DNA of 64,000 bases from Exilibacterium tricleocarpae (GCF_007004655.1 NZ_ML660088.1:62001-126000), one strand, 5' to 3'. Counted from the stretch's first letter, positions 45,085 through 52,776 are shown. Notes: generated by a model not told the origin, from the sequence alone. Translations and numbers: made by a program.

Positions 45085-46509
45085 ATGTCAAGTCGTTCAA
45101 CTGTTATTCGGTGCTTTATCTTTTTCGTTAGCTTTAACATTATGGGCGTTCACGCTCAAACAGGGGCAGGTCCAAACATAAGCGGTCCTGCATCTGTGCC
45201 CAGTGGTAGCAGGTTTACCTTAACCCTTGAAAACCCCGATCCCGCCAGCCCATTTACCAGTAAAGAACTACAAATACGGGCTCCCGTCGATATGGACTTC
45301 TCCACCATCACCACATTAGATGCCAGTGTCTCAACATATGAACTTTCAATTGATACTTCGGGCGAGCATGAATTTCGTCTTCGCTTTCTGGGCAAAGTCT
45401 TCGACTTCGATATTACTACTAACTGGGGGAACGTTCACGTTGTTGATGTCAAGGGCGAAGAGCTGTTGAGCGTCAACAGTTTAGGAGAACAGGGCGACGA
45501 CCTAAGTTTTTTTCCCGCCATAAGTCCTGATGGACTGACCGCCGCGTTTGTTACAGGTGCGCTAAACCTCGACCCAAGTGCCACGCCTCCTCCTGCCGCA
45601 GACAACCTAGCTTTGAATATTGGTGTTCGGGACAGGGTAAATAACCGTACGTTTTACGCAAACCAGAATAGCGATGGTTCATTCCAAAAGATAGAGTCCG
45701 TGCAACCGGCGTTTTCACCCGATGGAAGATTCGTCGTATACAAGAGCCTAGACGGCATCACGGTGCGTGATCTTATTACGAAAGATTTCAGCATTATAGC
45801 CAGAGGACTTAACGTTAAGGAGTTTGAATATAGCGACGACGGCCGATACATCGCGATGTTGACCGAGGGCATCTCTTTCTATGAGTTTCAAACAGGTAGA
45901 GTTTTTGACATTCTTCCACCCGGGTTTGATGGTAACAGAATCCAGCGCAATGGCGTAATTGATAATATATCTGTTAGTAGTAACGGTCGTTTCGTTGTCT
46001 TTGAGACTAATGCAAGTAACGTGGTACCGGGAGATACCGTTGAGCGCACCATGGATGTGTTTCTTTTGGATCGTGCAACCAATCGCTATACGTTAATCAG
46101 TCGGTCCTTTACTTCACTAACCCCAGCGGGCGGGCGATTCCCTCAGATATCTGCAGACGGCTCAAAAATCGCTTTTGCCTCAGCAAGCTCAAACATCGTT
46201 TTGGGCGACAACAACGGATTGTCCGATGTGTTTCTGTTCGATCGTATCACGCAGGAAATGACGCGAATCACAAACGACGGCGGAACCGAGCCCACGATGG
46301 ATGCTGAAGGGCGGCGCATTTCGTATATGAGAAATAGTGAACACTTTGTTTATGATCGCGCAACGCAAAACCGAAGCTTTGTTGTCAACGGGCTTTCTGC
46401 CATCACAGGGCTCGCGAGACCGGCGATGAGCCGAGACGGTAGATTTCTTTTGACTCAAACGAGCCGTTTTCTTAACGATCAAATCGTCCTAGGTGCGATT
46501 CCGCAGTAA
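45085..46509 (+). CDS. Secreted PD40/TolB-like beta-propeller protein
   Basis: 474 residues. The signal peptide ends at VHA|Q near residue 25, then comes an Ig-like beta domain (about 28-125). The rest is built of PD40/WD40-like blades: ISPDGLTAAFVTG, FSPDGRFVVYKS, YSDDGRYIAML, VSSNGRFVVFET, ISADGSKIAFAS, MSRDGRFLL, with linking FLLDRATNRYTLIS-type strands. No catalytic domain is visible. Such propellers are often surface or periplasmic interaction modules. The coding sequence is somewhat more AT-rich than the upstream chromosome. GGGAG precedes the ATG at 15 bp, rather far. A terminator hairpin follows the stop. Confidence 0.82.
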   Translation: MSSRSTVIRCFIFFVSFNIMGVHAQTGAGPNISGPASVPSGSRFTLTLENPDPASPFTSKELQIRAPVDMDFSTITTLDASVSTYELSIDTSGEHEFRLRFLGKVFDFDITTNWGNVHVVDVKGEELLSVNSLGEQGDDLSFFPAISPDGLTAAFVTGALNLDPSATPPPAADNLALNIGVRDRVNNRTFYANQNSDGSFQKIESVQPAFSPDGRFVVYKSLDGITVRDLITKDFSIIARGLNVKEFEYSDDGRYIAMLTEGISFYEFQTGRVFDILPPGFDGNRIQRNGVIDNISVSSNGRFVVFETNASNVVPGDTVERTMDVFLLDRATNRYTLISRSFTSLTPAGGRFPQISADGSKIAFASASSNIVLGDNNGLSDVFLFDRITQEMTRITNDGGTEPTMDAEGRRISYMRNSEHFVYDRATQNRSFVVNGLSAITGLARPAMSRDGRFLLTQTSRFLNDQIVLGAIPQ

Positions 46510-46523
46510 TTGAAACTTGAGCG

Positions 46524-46572
46524 AAACCCGGCACAAGGCCGGGTCTTTTTATATGGCGCGCTCGGGAGGATT
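46524..46572. repeat. 49-bp direct repeat, copy 1 (terminator plus tRNA-Arg 3' end)
   Basis: Identical over 49 bp to 46696-46744. Each copy contains a terminator hairpin (ACCCGGC-acaag-GCCGGGT-TCTTTTT) and the complement of the last 17-18 bases of a tRNA-Arg gene including CCA. This copy breaks off within the T arm. Confidence 0.9.
46526..46551 (+). terminator. Terminator after the PD40 gene
   Basis: A perfect 7-bp GC-rich stem (ACCCGGC/GCCGGGT) with a five-base loop runs into TCTTTTT, 17 bp after the PD40 stop. The A-run on the other side makes it bidirectional; a second copy lies downstream of the tRNA-Arg remnant. Confidence 0.8.
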
Positions 46573-46595
46573 AACTCAAAACAGGCTCAGGCCTG

Positions 46596-46663
46596 TTTTG
46601 ACCCCTGCGGGGCTCGCCTGCCGGCTCGGTTCCCATTGCTGCGCAATGGGTCGAACCTGCGGA
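46596..46663. repeat. Dispersed ~68-bp repeat, copy 2
   Basis: Related to 42962-43030. Here the core is the inverted repeat CCCATTG-ctgcg-CAATGGG, a clean hairpin. It lies between the two 49-bp direct repeats. Confidence 0.7.
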
Positions 46664-46695
46664 GCTTCTTCACCGCCCAAACACCCCATATAAAA

Positions 46696-46744
46696 AAACC
46701 CGGCACAAGGCCGGGTCTTTTTATATGGCGCGCTCGGGAGGATT
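46696..46744. repeat. 49-bp direct repeat, copy 2
   Basis: Same sequence as 46524-46572. This copy is continuous with the larger tRNA-Arg remnant, and its hairpin serves as that gene's terminator on the minus strand. Confidence 0.9.
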
Positions 46745-46770
46745 CGAACCTCCGACCGCCTGGTTCGTAG
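46726..46770 (-). pseudogene. 3' part of tRNA-Arg(ACG): attachment-site remnant
   Basis: On the minus strand these 45 bases read as CTACGAA (anticodon loop, anticodon ACG), CCAGG, the variable loop, a full T arm with GGTTCGAATCC, the 3' acceptor strand and CCA. They match tRNA-Arg(ACG) of gammaproteobacteria closely. The sequence that should supply the CCTGG anticodon stem and the 5' half is absent; unrelated DNA begins exactly at the anticodon loop. This is what remains of a tRNA gene after an element integrates in the anticodon loop. The native terminator lies beyond the CCA end. Confidence 0.85.
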
Positions 46771-46910
46771 GCTGATCTGATCTGTATAATTATCAATAGC
46801 TTAGTAAGAACCCTTTTGGGGGTACAGTCACCACAAAGCGCCAGCTTATCTAGCTAGATTTGCCCATTTTGGGGGTTGATTTCAGAGGTCAAGTGCCAGG
46901 AGATTTGAGT

Positions 46911-46930
46911 CGGGAAGCGAGACTCGAACT
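46911..46930 (-). other. tRNA-Gly-like 3' fragment (20 nt)
   Basis: The minus strand reads AGTTCGAGTCTCGCTTCCCG, matching the T loop and acceptor strand of tRNA-Gly(GCC) genes at 19 of 20 positions as I recall them. The flanks do not continue the match. It may be a second attachment-site scar or part of the phage att region; it is short enough to be chance. Confidence 0.35.
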
Positions 46931-47060
46931 AATATTTTATCGTTTTAAGCAAGCCCACTCCAAATAACTACTTGATTTTATTAGACTATCTGGTTCTGCG
47001 TAGCATTGCCTATACACATCTGCGACCAAAAATGCGACCAATCGCACGTATGATGCAAAG

Positions 47061-47183
47061 GCGCTGCCACCGGCTCTACAACAGCCAATCCCTGGGCAAA
47101 TAGCCGGTGTGTGGTGGCAGCAGATTAAGGCTACCAAACGCTAAAGTAGATGTCTGTAGGACATCGTCAGCTTAAGTTGTAAG
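47061..47183. repeat. Structured ~125-bp direct repeat, copy A
   Basis: The arms GCTGCCACCGGCT (47063-47075) and AGCCGGTGTGTGGTGGCAGC (47102-47121) form a long hairpin, followed by a small one around GATGTCtgtagGACATC. Copy B at 49767-49894 in the same orientation keeps the arm pairing, TCCCTGG in the loop, GTCTGTAGG and CAGCTT...TGT-GAGAT near the end. It lies in the ~630-base gene-free stretch between the tRNA remnant and the first cargo gene. Confidence 0.7.
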
Positions 47184-47401
47184 AGATTTCGTACTACACT
47201 GCGCGGCTCAAAAGCACTAAAATTTACATTCGAAGCCCTTATAGCCGATCTAGCAGCAGGACAAGACACCCAGTGGGCGGGGCGACACGCCCCGACGGCC
47301 TCTGCGAGAGGTTTTGAGGGAAATGGATGTATTTGCATAGAAAGATAAGGAATAATTCGTAACTATGGACGAAACCATTGAGTATATCGAAAAGGGTTAT
47401 C

Positions 47402-47647
47402 ATGGAATTGACTCAAACCTTAAATCTAATTGGTCTGCTGCTAATCACTTACGGCAGCATTTCAGCAGCCTACGCCTCGCCTGCTCCAAGATATCAGTCT
47501 GATGGGTCTGTTTACTTAAGTGGGGAGCCAGACCAAAAGAAACGCATAGCAATTCATAAGAGGCAAAAAAGATTTCCAAATTTCTTGATGGCAATAGGGT
47601 TTGGGGCTGCACTTCAGGCCATCGCGTTGATAGTGGGTGCTCTGTAG
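47402..47647 (+). CDS. Small two-helix membrane protein
   Basis: 81 residues from the ATG at 47402; an in-frame TTG eight codons earlier is less likely. Hydrophobic helices at about 7-25 (NLIGLLLITYGSISAAYA) and 60-80 (MAIGFGAALQAIALIVGAL) flank a polar, Lys/Arg-rich loop. I do not recognise the family. It is the first cargo gene after the attachment site and copy A of the structured repeat, plausibly expressed from the lysogen. Function unknown. Confidence 0.5.
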   Translation: MELTQTLNLIGLLLITYGSISAAYASPAPRYQSDGSVYLSGEPDQKKRIAIHKRQKRFPNFLMAIGFGAALQAIALIVGAL

Positions 47648-47681
47648 AAGCACCAACACCTATAAAAGAGTAACACTATTA

Positions 47682-47897
47682 ATGCTGGAATTTATGTCTA
47701 GTCTATCTTGGCAAAACGTAGGTGTGCCAGTGATTAGAGCACTGATAGCCGGCCGTGGATTTAAAGTTGAGCAGTTTATCCGTGAGGGTATGGCATTGCA
47801 GGAACCACTCCCGCGTCTTTCGTACATGTATGAAGGTGAATATTTGGTACTGCAGGTGGGTAACCAACACAGCACAACTCAACCTCATAGTAAATAA
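47682..47897 (+). CDS. Small hypothetical protein (uncertain)
   Basis: 71 residues from an ATG at 47682. No recognised motif and no good ribosome binding site. Just after its stop, another frame encodes a plausible protein tail (ALSDKQHEILKRIQSKLD) with no start, so this stretch may be decayed coding DNA. Confidence 0.3.
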   Translation: MLEFMSSLSWQNVGVPVIRALIAGRGFKVEQFIREGMALQEPLPRLSYMYEGEYLVLQVGNQHSTTQPHSK

Positions 47898-48144
47898 ATA
47901 GCTAGGCGCCGACAGAGACAACGGCTACGCGCTGAGCGACAAACAGCACGAAATATTAAAGCGGATACAGAGCAAGCTGGATTAGCAATGGCAGTCCTTC
48001 CCTCTTACGAATTCACCACCGGACGCCTCGCGATACAAGATTGGGCTCCCAGAGGCCATCGAATAGAAGCGACTTTTGAGCAATACTACGCGAAACTGTA
48101 TAGTCGCAATCAATCCGTTAAATCAATATGGGAACAGTCCAACC

Positions 48145-48852
48145 ATGAAGAAAAATAATCTATTGATTTCGTGCATCACTGGAGGTTGGATATTATTTTG
48201 GGTTTTTATAATTTCCTGCAATTGGGGTTCTTCCAAAGCTTTGACTCTTAATGAGTGGGGAGATTTTTTCGCCGGCACATTTGCTCCTTTAGCTTTCCTT
48301 TGGTTGATAGCCGGATACATCCAGCAAGGCATTGAACTTCGCCAAAACACTAGAACATTACAACAACAAGAAGAAGCTTTAACACTTCAAGTCCAAGAAT
48401 TGAAGGCGTCGGTTGAGCAGCAAAAAGAGCTTGTTAGTATTACAAAGACGGATCTAGTTTATCGCAAGAGATTGGCTAAAATTGAAGCTCAGCCAAATCT
48501 GGAAGCGACAAATATAAGAGTGCTCAAAATGAGAAAAGACAACGAGAGGTTTAAAAGCATAACTATAGAGCTAACTAATCGTGGCCACCCTTGCACAAAC
48601 GTTTCGGCCTGCCTTGTTAACCATCTTGATATGATTATAGAAGACTTCAATATGGAGGCGTGGAATACGAATGAACCCGCACTAATAAAAGTCCGAAGTT
48701 ACAATTCAGACGCAACAACTGACTTTTATTTTGACATCGTTTTTAAGTTTGAAGATAAAAATCAAGAACTATCAAAGCAGAGGCTTCCAGTAAGGAAGTC
48801 CGGCGGAGATTTTGAATTAGTATCCAGAAAAGCAATTTTTTTAGATGTATGA
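48145..48852 (+). CDS. Membrane protein with coiled coil, prophage cargo
   Basis: 235 residues from the ATG codon that begins MKKNNLLIS. Two hydrophobic helices (about 6-28 and 45-65) are followed by a coiled coil (about 68-115; RQNTRTLQQQEEALTLQVQE). A soluble domain with no family I recognise (IEAQPNLEATNIRV ... TIELTNRGHPCTNVSACLVN) looks like an Ig-like or PilZ-sized beta fold. Related layouts (two TM, coiled coil, beta domain) are common among phage-encoded accessory and putative defence proteins, but I cannot assign a role. Codon use is AT-rich compared with the chromosome. Confidence 0.7.
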   Translation: MKKNNLLISCITGGWILFWVFIISCNWGSSKALTLNEWGDFFAGTFAPLAFLWLIAGYIQQGIELRQNTRTLQQQEEALTLQVQELKASVEQQKELVSITKTDLVYRKRLAKIEAQPNLEATNIRVLKMRKDNERFKSITIELTNRGHPCTNVSACLVNHLDMIIEDFNMEAWNTNEPALIKVRSYNSDATTDFYFDIVFKFEDKNQELSKQRLPVRKSGGDFELVSRKAIFLDV

Positions 48853-48935
48853 CATAGAAAACATAACCGCATACAAGCCCGTTGCTGTCCTGATATGTGG
48901 TAATTTCGCAGAACAATCACAACACGTCGTCTTCG

Positions 48936-49571
48936 CTAGTCCTTTCGGCAATACGTCAACACATAGTAGGGGGGCATGTTGTTATGCGCGATTCCACCAC
49001 CAGCCCGTGATGTCAATGCAGCTGCAGCAGGGGCATAGGCACCTCCATGTACGGTATCCTTGTTTCCACCCGAGCCAAAAATGTGCTGATGGGGCAGAGT
49101 TCCTAGGCGTGTCTCGTGTTGATGTGCAGGAAGATGCTGATACTGTAATAGGACTTGCGCCTCACCACCCCGATCCCCAAAATCCTCACGCGTTTCAGCG
49201 CCAAGAATAAATTTACCTCGTGCGGGCTCAAATACAGACCACCCTTCAGGGCAGCTTCTGAGATCGAACGCTGCAACTTCTCCTCTAGGAATCTCTGAAA
49301 GCAGACGATTTTGAGCTGCCTCGATTCTAGCAAAATCTCTCTCAATAGAATCGAGACTGTCCGCCTTCAATTGATTTAGAAACTTAATGTACAACTCTTT
49401 TTCATACTCGGCTTGCCGGCCTTGGCCAGCCGTATCCATAACACTTGCAACGTAGTCCGTACTCGTGACCACAAGCGTTGTTACAAGCGACGTCACAAGC
49501 GCGACAATAACCCCCACAAATATGTTTCTTTTTAAATCTCTCTCCACAACCTTGCCCTCCCTTCTAGCCAT
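48936..49571 (-). CDS. Membrane-tethered phage tail-collar-like protein
   Basis: 211 residues. One N-terminal membrane helix (about 17-38; NIFVGVIVALVTSLVTTLVV) is followed by a helical spacer (about 50-95). The C-terminal domain has the layout of tail-collar/fibre tip domains: PRGEVAAFDLRSCPEGWS near 96-113, FILGAETREDFGDRGGEA, a His-rich LPAHQHETRLGTLPHQH and the terminal HNNMPPYYVLTYCRKD. Tail-collar domains normally occur on free virion fibres; a signal-anchor in front is unusual and would display the domain at the cell envelope. It is on the opposite strand to its neighbours in the cargo region. Confidence 0.75.
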   Translation of the reverse strand: MARREGKVVERDLKRNIFVGVIVALVTSLVTTLVVTSTDYVASVMDTAGQGRQAEYEKELYIKFLNQLKADSLDSIERDFARIEAAQNRLLSEIPRGEVAAFDLRSCPEGWSVFEPARGKFILGAETREDFGDRGGEAQVLLQYQHLPAHQHETRLGTLPHQHIFGSGGNKDTVHGGAYAPAAAALTSRAGGGIAHNNMPPYYVLTYCRKD

Positions 49572-49766
49572 ACCTATTTACATGACTAGTTCGATTTTTA
49601 TTAGTCCACTTAAGCAGTATACTAATCTCACATGTAGTGTTAGATAAGCTCGAGCTAATCTTGGCATCTTTTGAAACAAGCGGCGACACGCAAGCTTTTG
49701 ATTTACAAGTGCGGCAACGTATTTTTATGAGTGTTATCAAAAGTACAGCCAGTTATAATTTACCAA

Positions 49767-49894
49767 GATGCTGTCACCAGCTCTACTACAAGCACAGTCC
49801 CTGGAACTTTAGCCGGTTGTTGGCAGCAATCAAGCACATTGCTGTAAGACTGTAGTTATTGTCTGTAGGGCTTCGACAGGACAGCTTGTGAGAT
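49767..49894. repeat. Structured ~125-bp direct repeat, copy B
   Basis: See copy A (47061-47183). Arms GCTGTCACCAGCT (49770-49782) and AGCCGGTTGTTGGCAGC (49811-49827) pair with compensating or wobble changes, and the downstream GTCTGTAGGGCTTCGACA forms the small hairpin. The element lies between two genes and ends 15 bp before the stop of the minus-strand gene at 49909. Confidence 0.7.
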
Positions 49895-49908
49895 ATAGCC
49901 TACATTAC

Positions 49909-50343
49909 TTATCTTGGGCTTTCGTCAAAGACAGATGATTCGATAAAATCTTTCACCACCGCTAACCAAATGTGATCCGCTAAATACGAATTATCACTTT
50001 TAACAATACTTTTCCGCTCCTGAAGAGATTTGGTGATGTCTCTACCTTCCACTAGGTAGAATCTAGATATTTCAACCGCTTCGCCGGACAAGTCAACAAA
50101 AAACCTATACTCTACTGAAAGACCACGGTCTGAGTCTTTCACAACCTTCGAAGTTGCCACTAAATCGTGTCCACCATATTCGACTACTACTCGGGCACCA
50201 TCCACAAATATCCCCGCGGGGACACGATCGTCTTTAGCTCGCGGATTTTGAAGCTCAGCTAGGAATTTTTTGTTTAAACCCTCAGCGTTTTTTAGTTGAG
50301 CTGAAAAGGCCTCTATTAGCCCCACTTGTTTCTCTAATTTCAT
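49909..50343 (-). CDS. Hypothetical protein, prophage cargo
   Basis: 144 residues, ATG preceded by GGAGGG at ideal spacing, so translation is likely. It is soluble, with an N-terminal helix (QVGLIEAFSAQLKNAEGL) and an alpha/beta remainder (VRRVVVEYGGHD-like strand, SVEYRFFVDLSGEAVEISRFYLVEGRD). No motif or family recognised. It is transcribed towards copy B of the structured repeat. Confidence 0.6.
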   Translation of the reverse strand: MKLEKQVGLIEAFSAQLKNAEGLNKKFLAELQNPRAKDDRVPAGIFVDGARVVVEYGGHDLVATSKVVKDSDRGLSVEYRFFVDLSGEAVEISRFYLVEGRDITKSLQERKSIVKSDNSYLADHIWLAVVKDFIESSVFDESPR

Positions 50344-50410
50344 ATCTTACCCTCCAAACTAGCTAATCAACTGCCACACCAAGCCTATAAGTCATTCTCT
50401 TTCTATTTTT

Positions 50411-50426
50411 CTCAACTGCAGTTGAG
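50411..50426. promoter_or_regulatory. Perfect 16-bp palindrome
   Basis: CTCAACTGCAGTTGAG is a perfect inverted repeat in the ~300-bp divergent region between the genes at 49909 (minus) and 50643 (plus). It could be an operator for either; no run of T follows, so it is not a terminator. Confidence 0.4.
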
Positions 50427-50575
50427 CCAGTAAAGCAAATCGGGCAGGTCGGAGATATGGTAAGATCGTACATAAAGCCCGATACACAGCGAAGTGATAT
50501 TTTGCTATAACGAGAATAGTCCATGAAAACGCATGCTAATAAGCCTCTGGTGGCTTAACGGTTGCAAAATTGATC

Positions 50576-50584
50576 TGTTATACT
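50576..50584 (+). promoter_or_regulatory. Extended -10 promoter of the nuclease-like gene
   Basis: TG-T-TATACT fits an extended -10 element (TG-N-TATAAT with one mismatch), about 60 bp ahead of the ATG at 50643. I see no good -35, which extended -10 promoters do not need. Confidence 0.4.
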
Positions 50585-50642
50585 GGCCTAACATAAAAAC
50601 AAACAGCGTTACGGATGTATCGATCACTTAAGGAGAAGCACA

Positions 50643-51500
50643 ATGAGGCAGCTATTGGTCCCTCTGGTGGTATTTTTCAGTCTACAAGCCCAAGCGGTAA
50701 AAATCATATCAATGAATGTCGAATTCTTTTGGGATACTGAGGAGCCCCATGAAGGTCAGATTGTCGGTTATGGTGAAGGCAAAATTCAGCCCCCTTCATC
50801 TAAGGAATTCGTCCTAAAGGCCTACGGTATCGCCAAAACCATAGAGGCTGAAGATGCTGACATTGTTGGTCTAATTGAGATTGAGAACGAAAATGTAGTC
50901 AATAGTATCCGGCAGTATCTTGACTCTGAATGGAAGGTCATCTTTGTCAAAGGACGTGATACTTACACGGGCCAAGATGTCGGACTTCTGACTCGCTTTG
51001 ATGTAATACCCAACACAGCAACTAACTTCCCTGGTTATATAGGAGAAGCCCCGGATGGCACTGATAAGCGGCCATCAAAAGTACTTGGAATACAACTGAC
51101 AGATCATACCGATAAGTATTGCGTATACGTTGCCCACCTCCTATCAAAGCGGGGCAGCAATGACTCTGCGCGCTTAGCACAGGCAGATGCGATTCGGAAC
51201 GCCGTGGTTGACCAGTATGGTCAATGCGATCACTACATCGTAATGGGCGATATGAACGATCTTCCCGGCAGTGCTGTTTTAGAGCGGCTCAAAGGGCAAG
51301 GGGACCCACAAAGAGATCTGAGGCAGACCGCAAATACTGCTGGTAACAATGCCGACTATTCCTACGTCTTCAGGGGAAGCAAACAGCTAATAGACCATAT
51401 ACTGGTAGATCGTGATCTCGCTAACGGTGCCGAATTCTACACACTACAACTTCCAGAAGCTATCACAGATCACAGAGCTGTGATCCTGGACACGAGATAA
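50643..51500 (+). CDS. Secreted endonuclease/exonuclease/phosphatase-family protein
   Basis: 285 residues with AAGGAG eight bases before the ATG. A short signal peptide ends at AQA|V near residue 18, so the enzyme should be exported. The EEP fold is complete: N-terminal SMNVEFFW, metal-binding Glu in VGLIEIENE, VAHLLSKRG, MGDMNDLPGS with the Asp-Asn pair, IDHILVDR, and the terminal TDHRAVILD catalytic His. The family covers extracellular DNases and phosphodiesterases. In a prophage cargo region it may act as a lysogenic-conversion nuclease that degrades extracellular or competing DNA; this is inference. Confidence 0.82.
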   Translation: MRQLLVPLVVFFSLQAQAVKIISMNVEFFWDTEEPHEGQIVGYGEGKIQPPSSKEFVLKAYGIAKTIEAEDADIVGLIEIENENVVNSIRQYLDSEWKVIFVKGRDTYTGQDVGLLTRFDVIPNTATNFPGYIGEAPDGTDKRPSKVLGIQLTDHTDKYCVYVAHLLSKRGSNDSARLAQADAIRNAVVDQYGQCDHYIVMGDMNDLPGSAVLERLKGQGDPQRDLRQTANTAGNNADYSYVFRGSKQLIDHILVDRDLANGAEFYTLQLPEAITDHRAVILDTR

Positions 51501-51599
51501 TTTAGGAATTCGAGCAACTGTCCACACATGATTTTGATTCAAAAACAGCCCACAATCGACGGCCTGAAGCATATCGAATCGCTAAAGGGTTTAAGTTTT

Positions 51600-52121
51600 A
51601 TGACCTATTCTTCATGGGTATCCGCTTTTCAGTGGGTTGGTCTTATCGGAGCAATTTGCGCTCTGATTTCATTTGTGGGAATTTGGTACTGTGGTAATAA
51701 AGCCTCTGCTGAACAACAGCGGAAAATACTCGTACTTGAAAGATCTACCGATATACTCGCTCAGTTCGGAGAGATTGCAATGTTAGGCATGCACGGAAGT
51801 GAATATGCCATACCAAGTGTCATAAAAGTCTCTACACCACTGACTCAGTCATTGGAAGGCACATATGACGTCCTAGATGGGCGATTGCAGTATCGCAATA
51901 CTGATGAAAGCTTGGAAATACTTCTCAACTCAGCTCGTCAGTTTCCAGACTTTCCCTTTTCACACTATGCCATCGCATATATTCTCTACCAAAGAGATGA
52001 TGCTTCTTGGCGTGAACACGCAGAAAAATCTTTAGAAATACTTGAAAAAACAACAACAATCCCCAATCACAACCCCGATCATGACAAAATTCTTGCTGAG
52101 CTAAAGAGTGAGTTAAAGTAA
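51600..52121 (+). CDS. Membrane-anchored TPR-like protein, prophage cargo
   Basis: 173 residues from the ATG at 51600; an ATG 72 bases upstream is possible but lacks a ribosome binding site. One membrane helix near residues 9-32 (FQWVGLIGAICALISFVGIWY) is followed by a mostly helical cytosolic or periplasmic part, with a tetratricopeptide-like segment (FPFSHYAIAYILYQRDD ... HAEKSLEILEKTT). No family recognised. It lies 25 bp before another membrane/coiled-coil gene and probably shares its transcript. Confidence 0.62.
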   Translation: MTYSSWVSAFQWVGLIGAICALISFVGIWYCGNKASAEQQRKILVLERSTDILAQFGEIAMLGMHGSEYAIPSVIKVSTPLTQSLEGTYDVLDGRLQYRNTDESLEILLNSARQFPDFPFSHYAIAYILYQRDDASWREHAEKSLEILEKTTTIPNHNPDHDKILAELKSELK

Positions 52122-52146
52122 CTTTGTTTAAGCTGAGAAGAAAACG

Positions 52147-52776
52147 ATGCGAGCATCAGATGAAATCGAACAAAGACACCTCGACCGACTCCAGTCGGCC
52201 CGACAACACTCCTATGACCTTACGCAGCGCCTAACGTTTTACGTCATAAGTGCTGAATTGGTTATTTGTGGATACCTACTATTAAATGCCGAAAAATTTG
52301 CTTTGGTAGACTATTCCAAGTTTCTATTTTTATTAAGCGGGATTGCCGCGTTCTTTGGGTTGGTGTGGAGAGCGGCTTACAATGAAAAGTATCATATGTC
52401 CACCCACTACATTGAAAACTGGAAAATCAAACGGCTTGAAAATATTCAGTTAATATTGTATTGGCTATACGTTACGTCGTCAGCGATCTTTTTCGTTTCG
52501 ATGATAGTTATAGGGTATATGTATTTATTAAAAGTAAGCACGATCCCCATGAGCAGCACAGAAACATCAATACCTCAAATAAGCCAACAGAGATTCAAAA
52601 CGATGCGTTCGCACAACGATAGGCTATCGGATCAGATTAAAAAGCTAACTGGCGTAATGAAAATCGAGCTAACAGATATGAAGACCGACAGCAATAAAAT
52701 CTCTTCAGAACTTTCAGAATTAAGATTGCGGGTGGACAGCCTGTCCAAAAGGGTAGTAGAAGAATCGCAGGGCTAA
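52147..52776 (+). CDS. Three-helix membrane protein with C-terminal coiled coil
   Basis: 209 residues. Hydrophobic segments lie at about 28-48, 52-72 and 104-126. They are followed by a polar linker and a coiled coil (about 150-205; QIKKLTGVMKIELTDMKT and ELRLRVDSLSKRV). No catalytic motif. It is coupled to the TPR-like gene 25 bp upstream. Pairs of this sort (a membrane protein with coiled coil beside a membrane-anchored helical protein) are seen among exclusion and defence systems, but there is no specific match. Confidence 0.65.
   Translation: MRASDEIEQRHLDRLQSARQHSYDLTQRLTFYVISAELVICGYLLLNAEKFALVDYSKFLFLLSGIAAFFGLVWRAAYNEKYHMSTHYIENWKIKRLENIQLILYWLYVTSSAIFFVSMIVIGYMYLLKVSTIPMSSTETSIPQISQQRFKTMRSHNDRLSDQIKKLTGVMKIELTDMKTDSNKISSELSELRLRVDSLSKRVVEESQG

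Noticed and set aside
46510-46770. An 86-residue frame across the junction
   Set aside because: It overlaps the terminator, both 49-bp repeats and the tRNA remnant; its apparent coding content is repeated non-coding sequence.
47061-49894. The two structured repeats as integron attC sites
   Set aside because: They pair strongly, but I see no GTTRRRY/RYYYAAC core sites at the ends and no integron integrase nearby.
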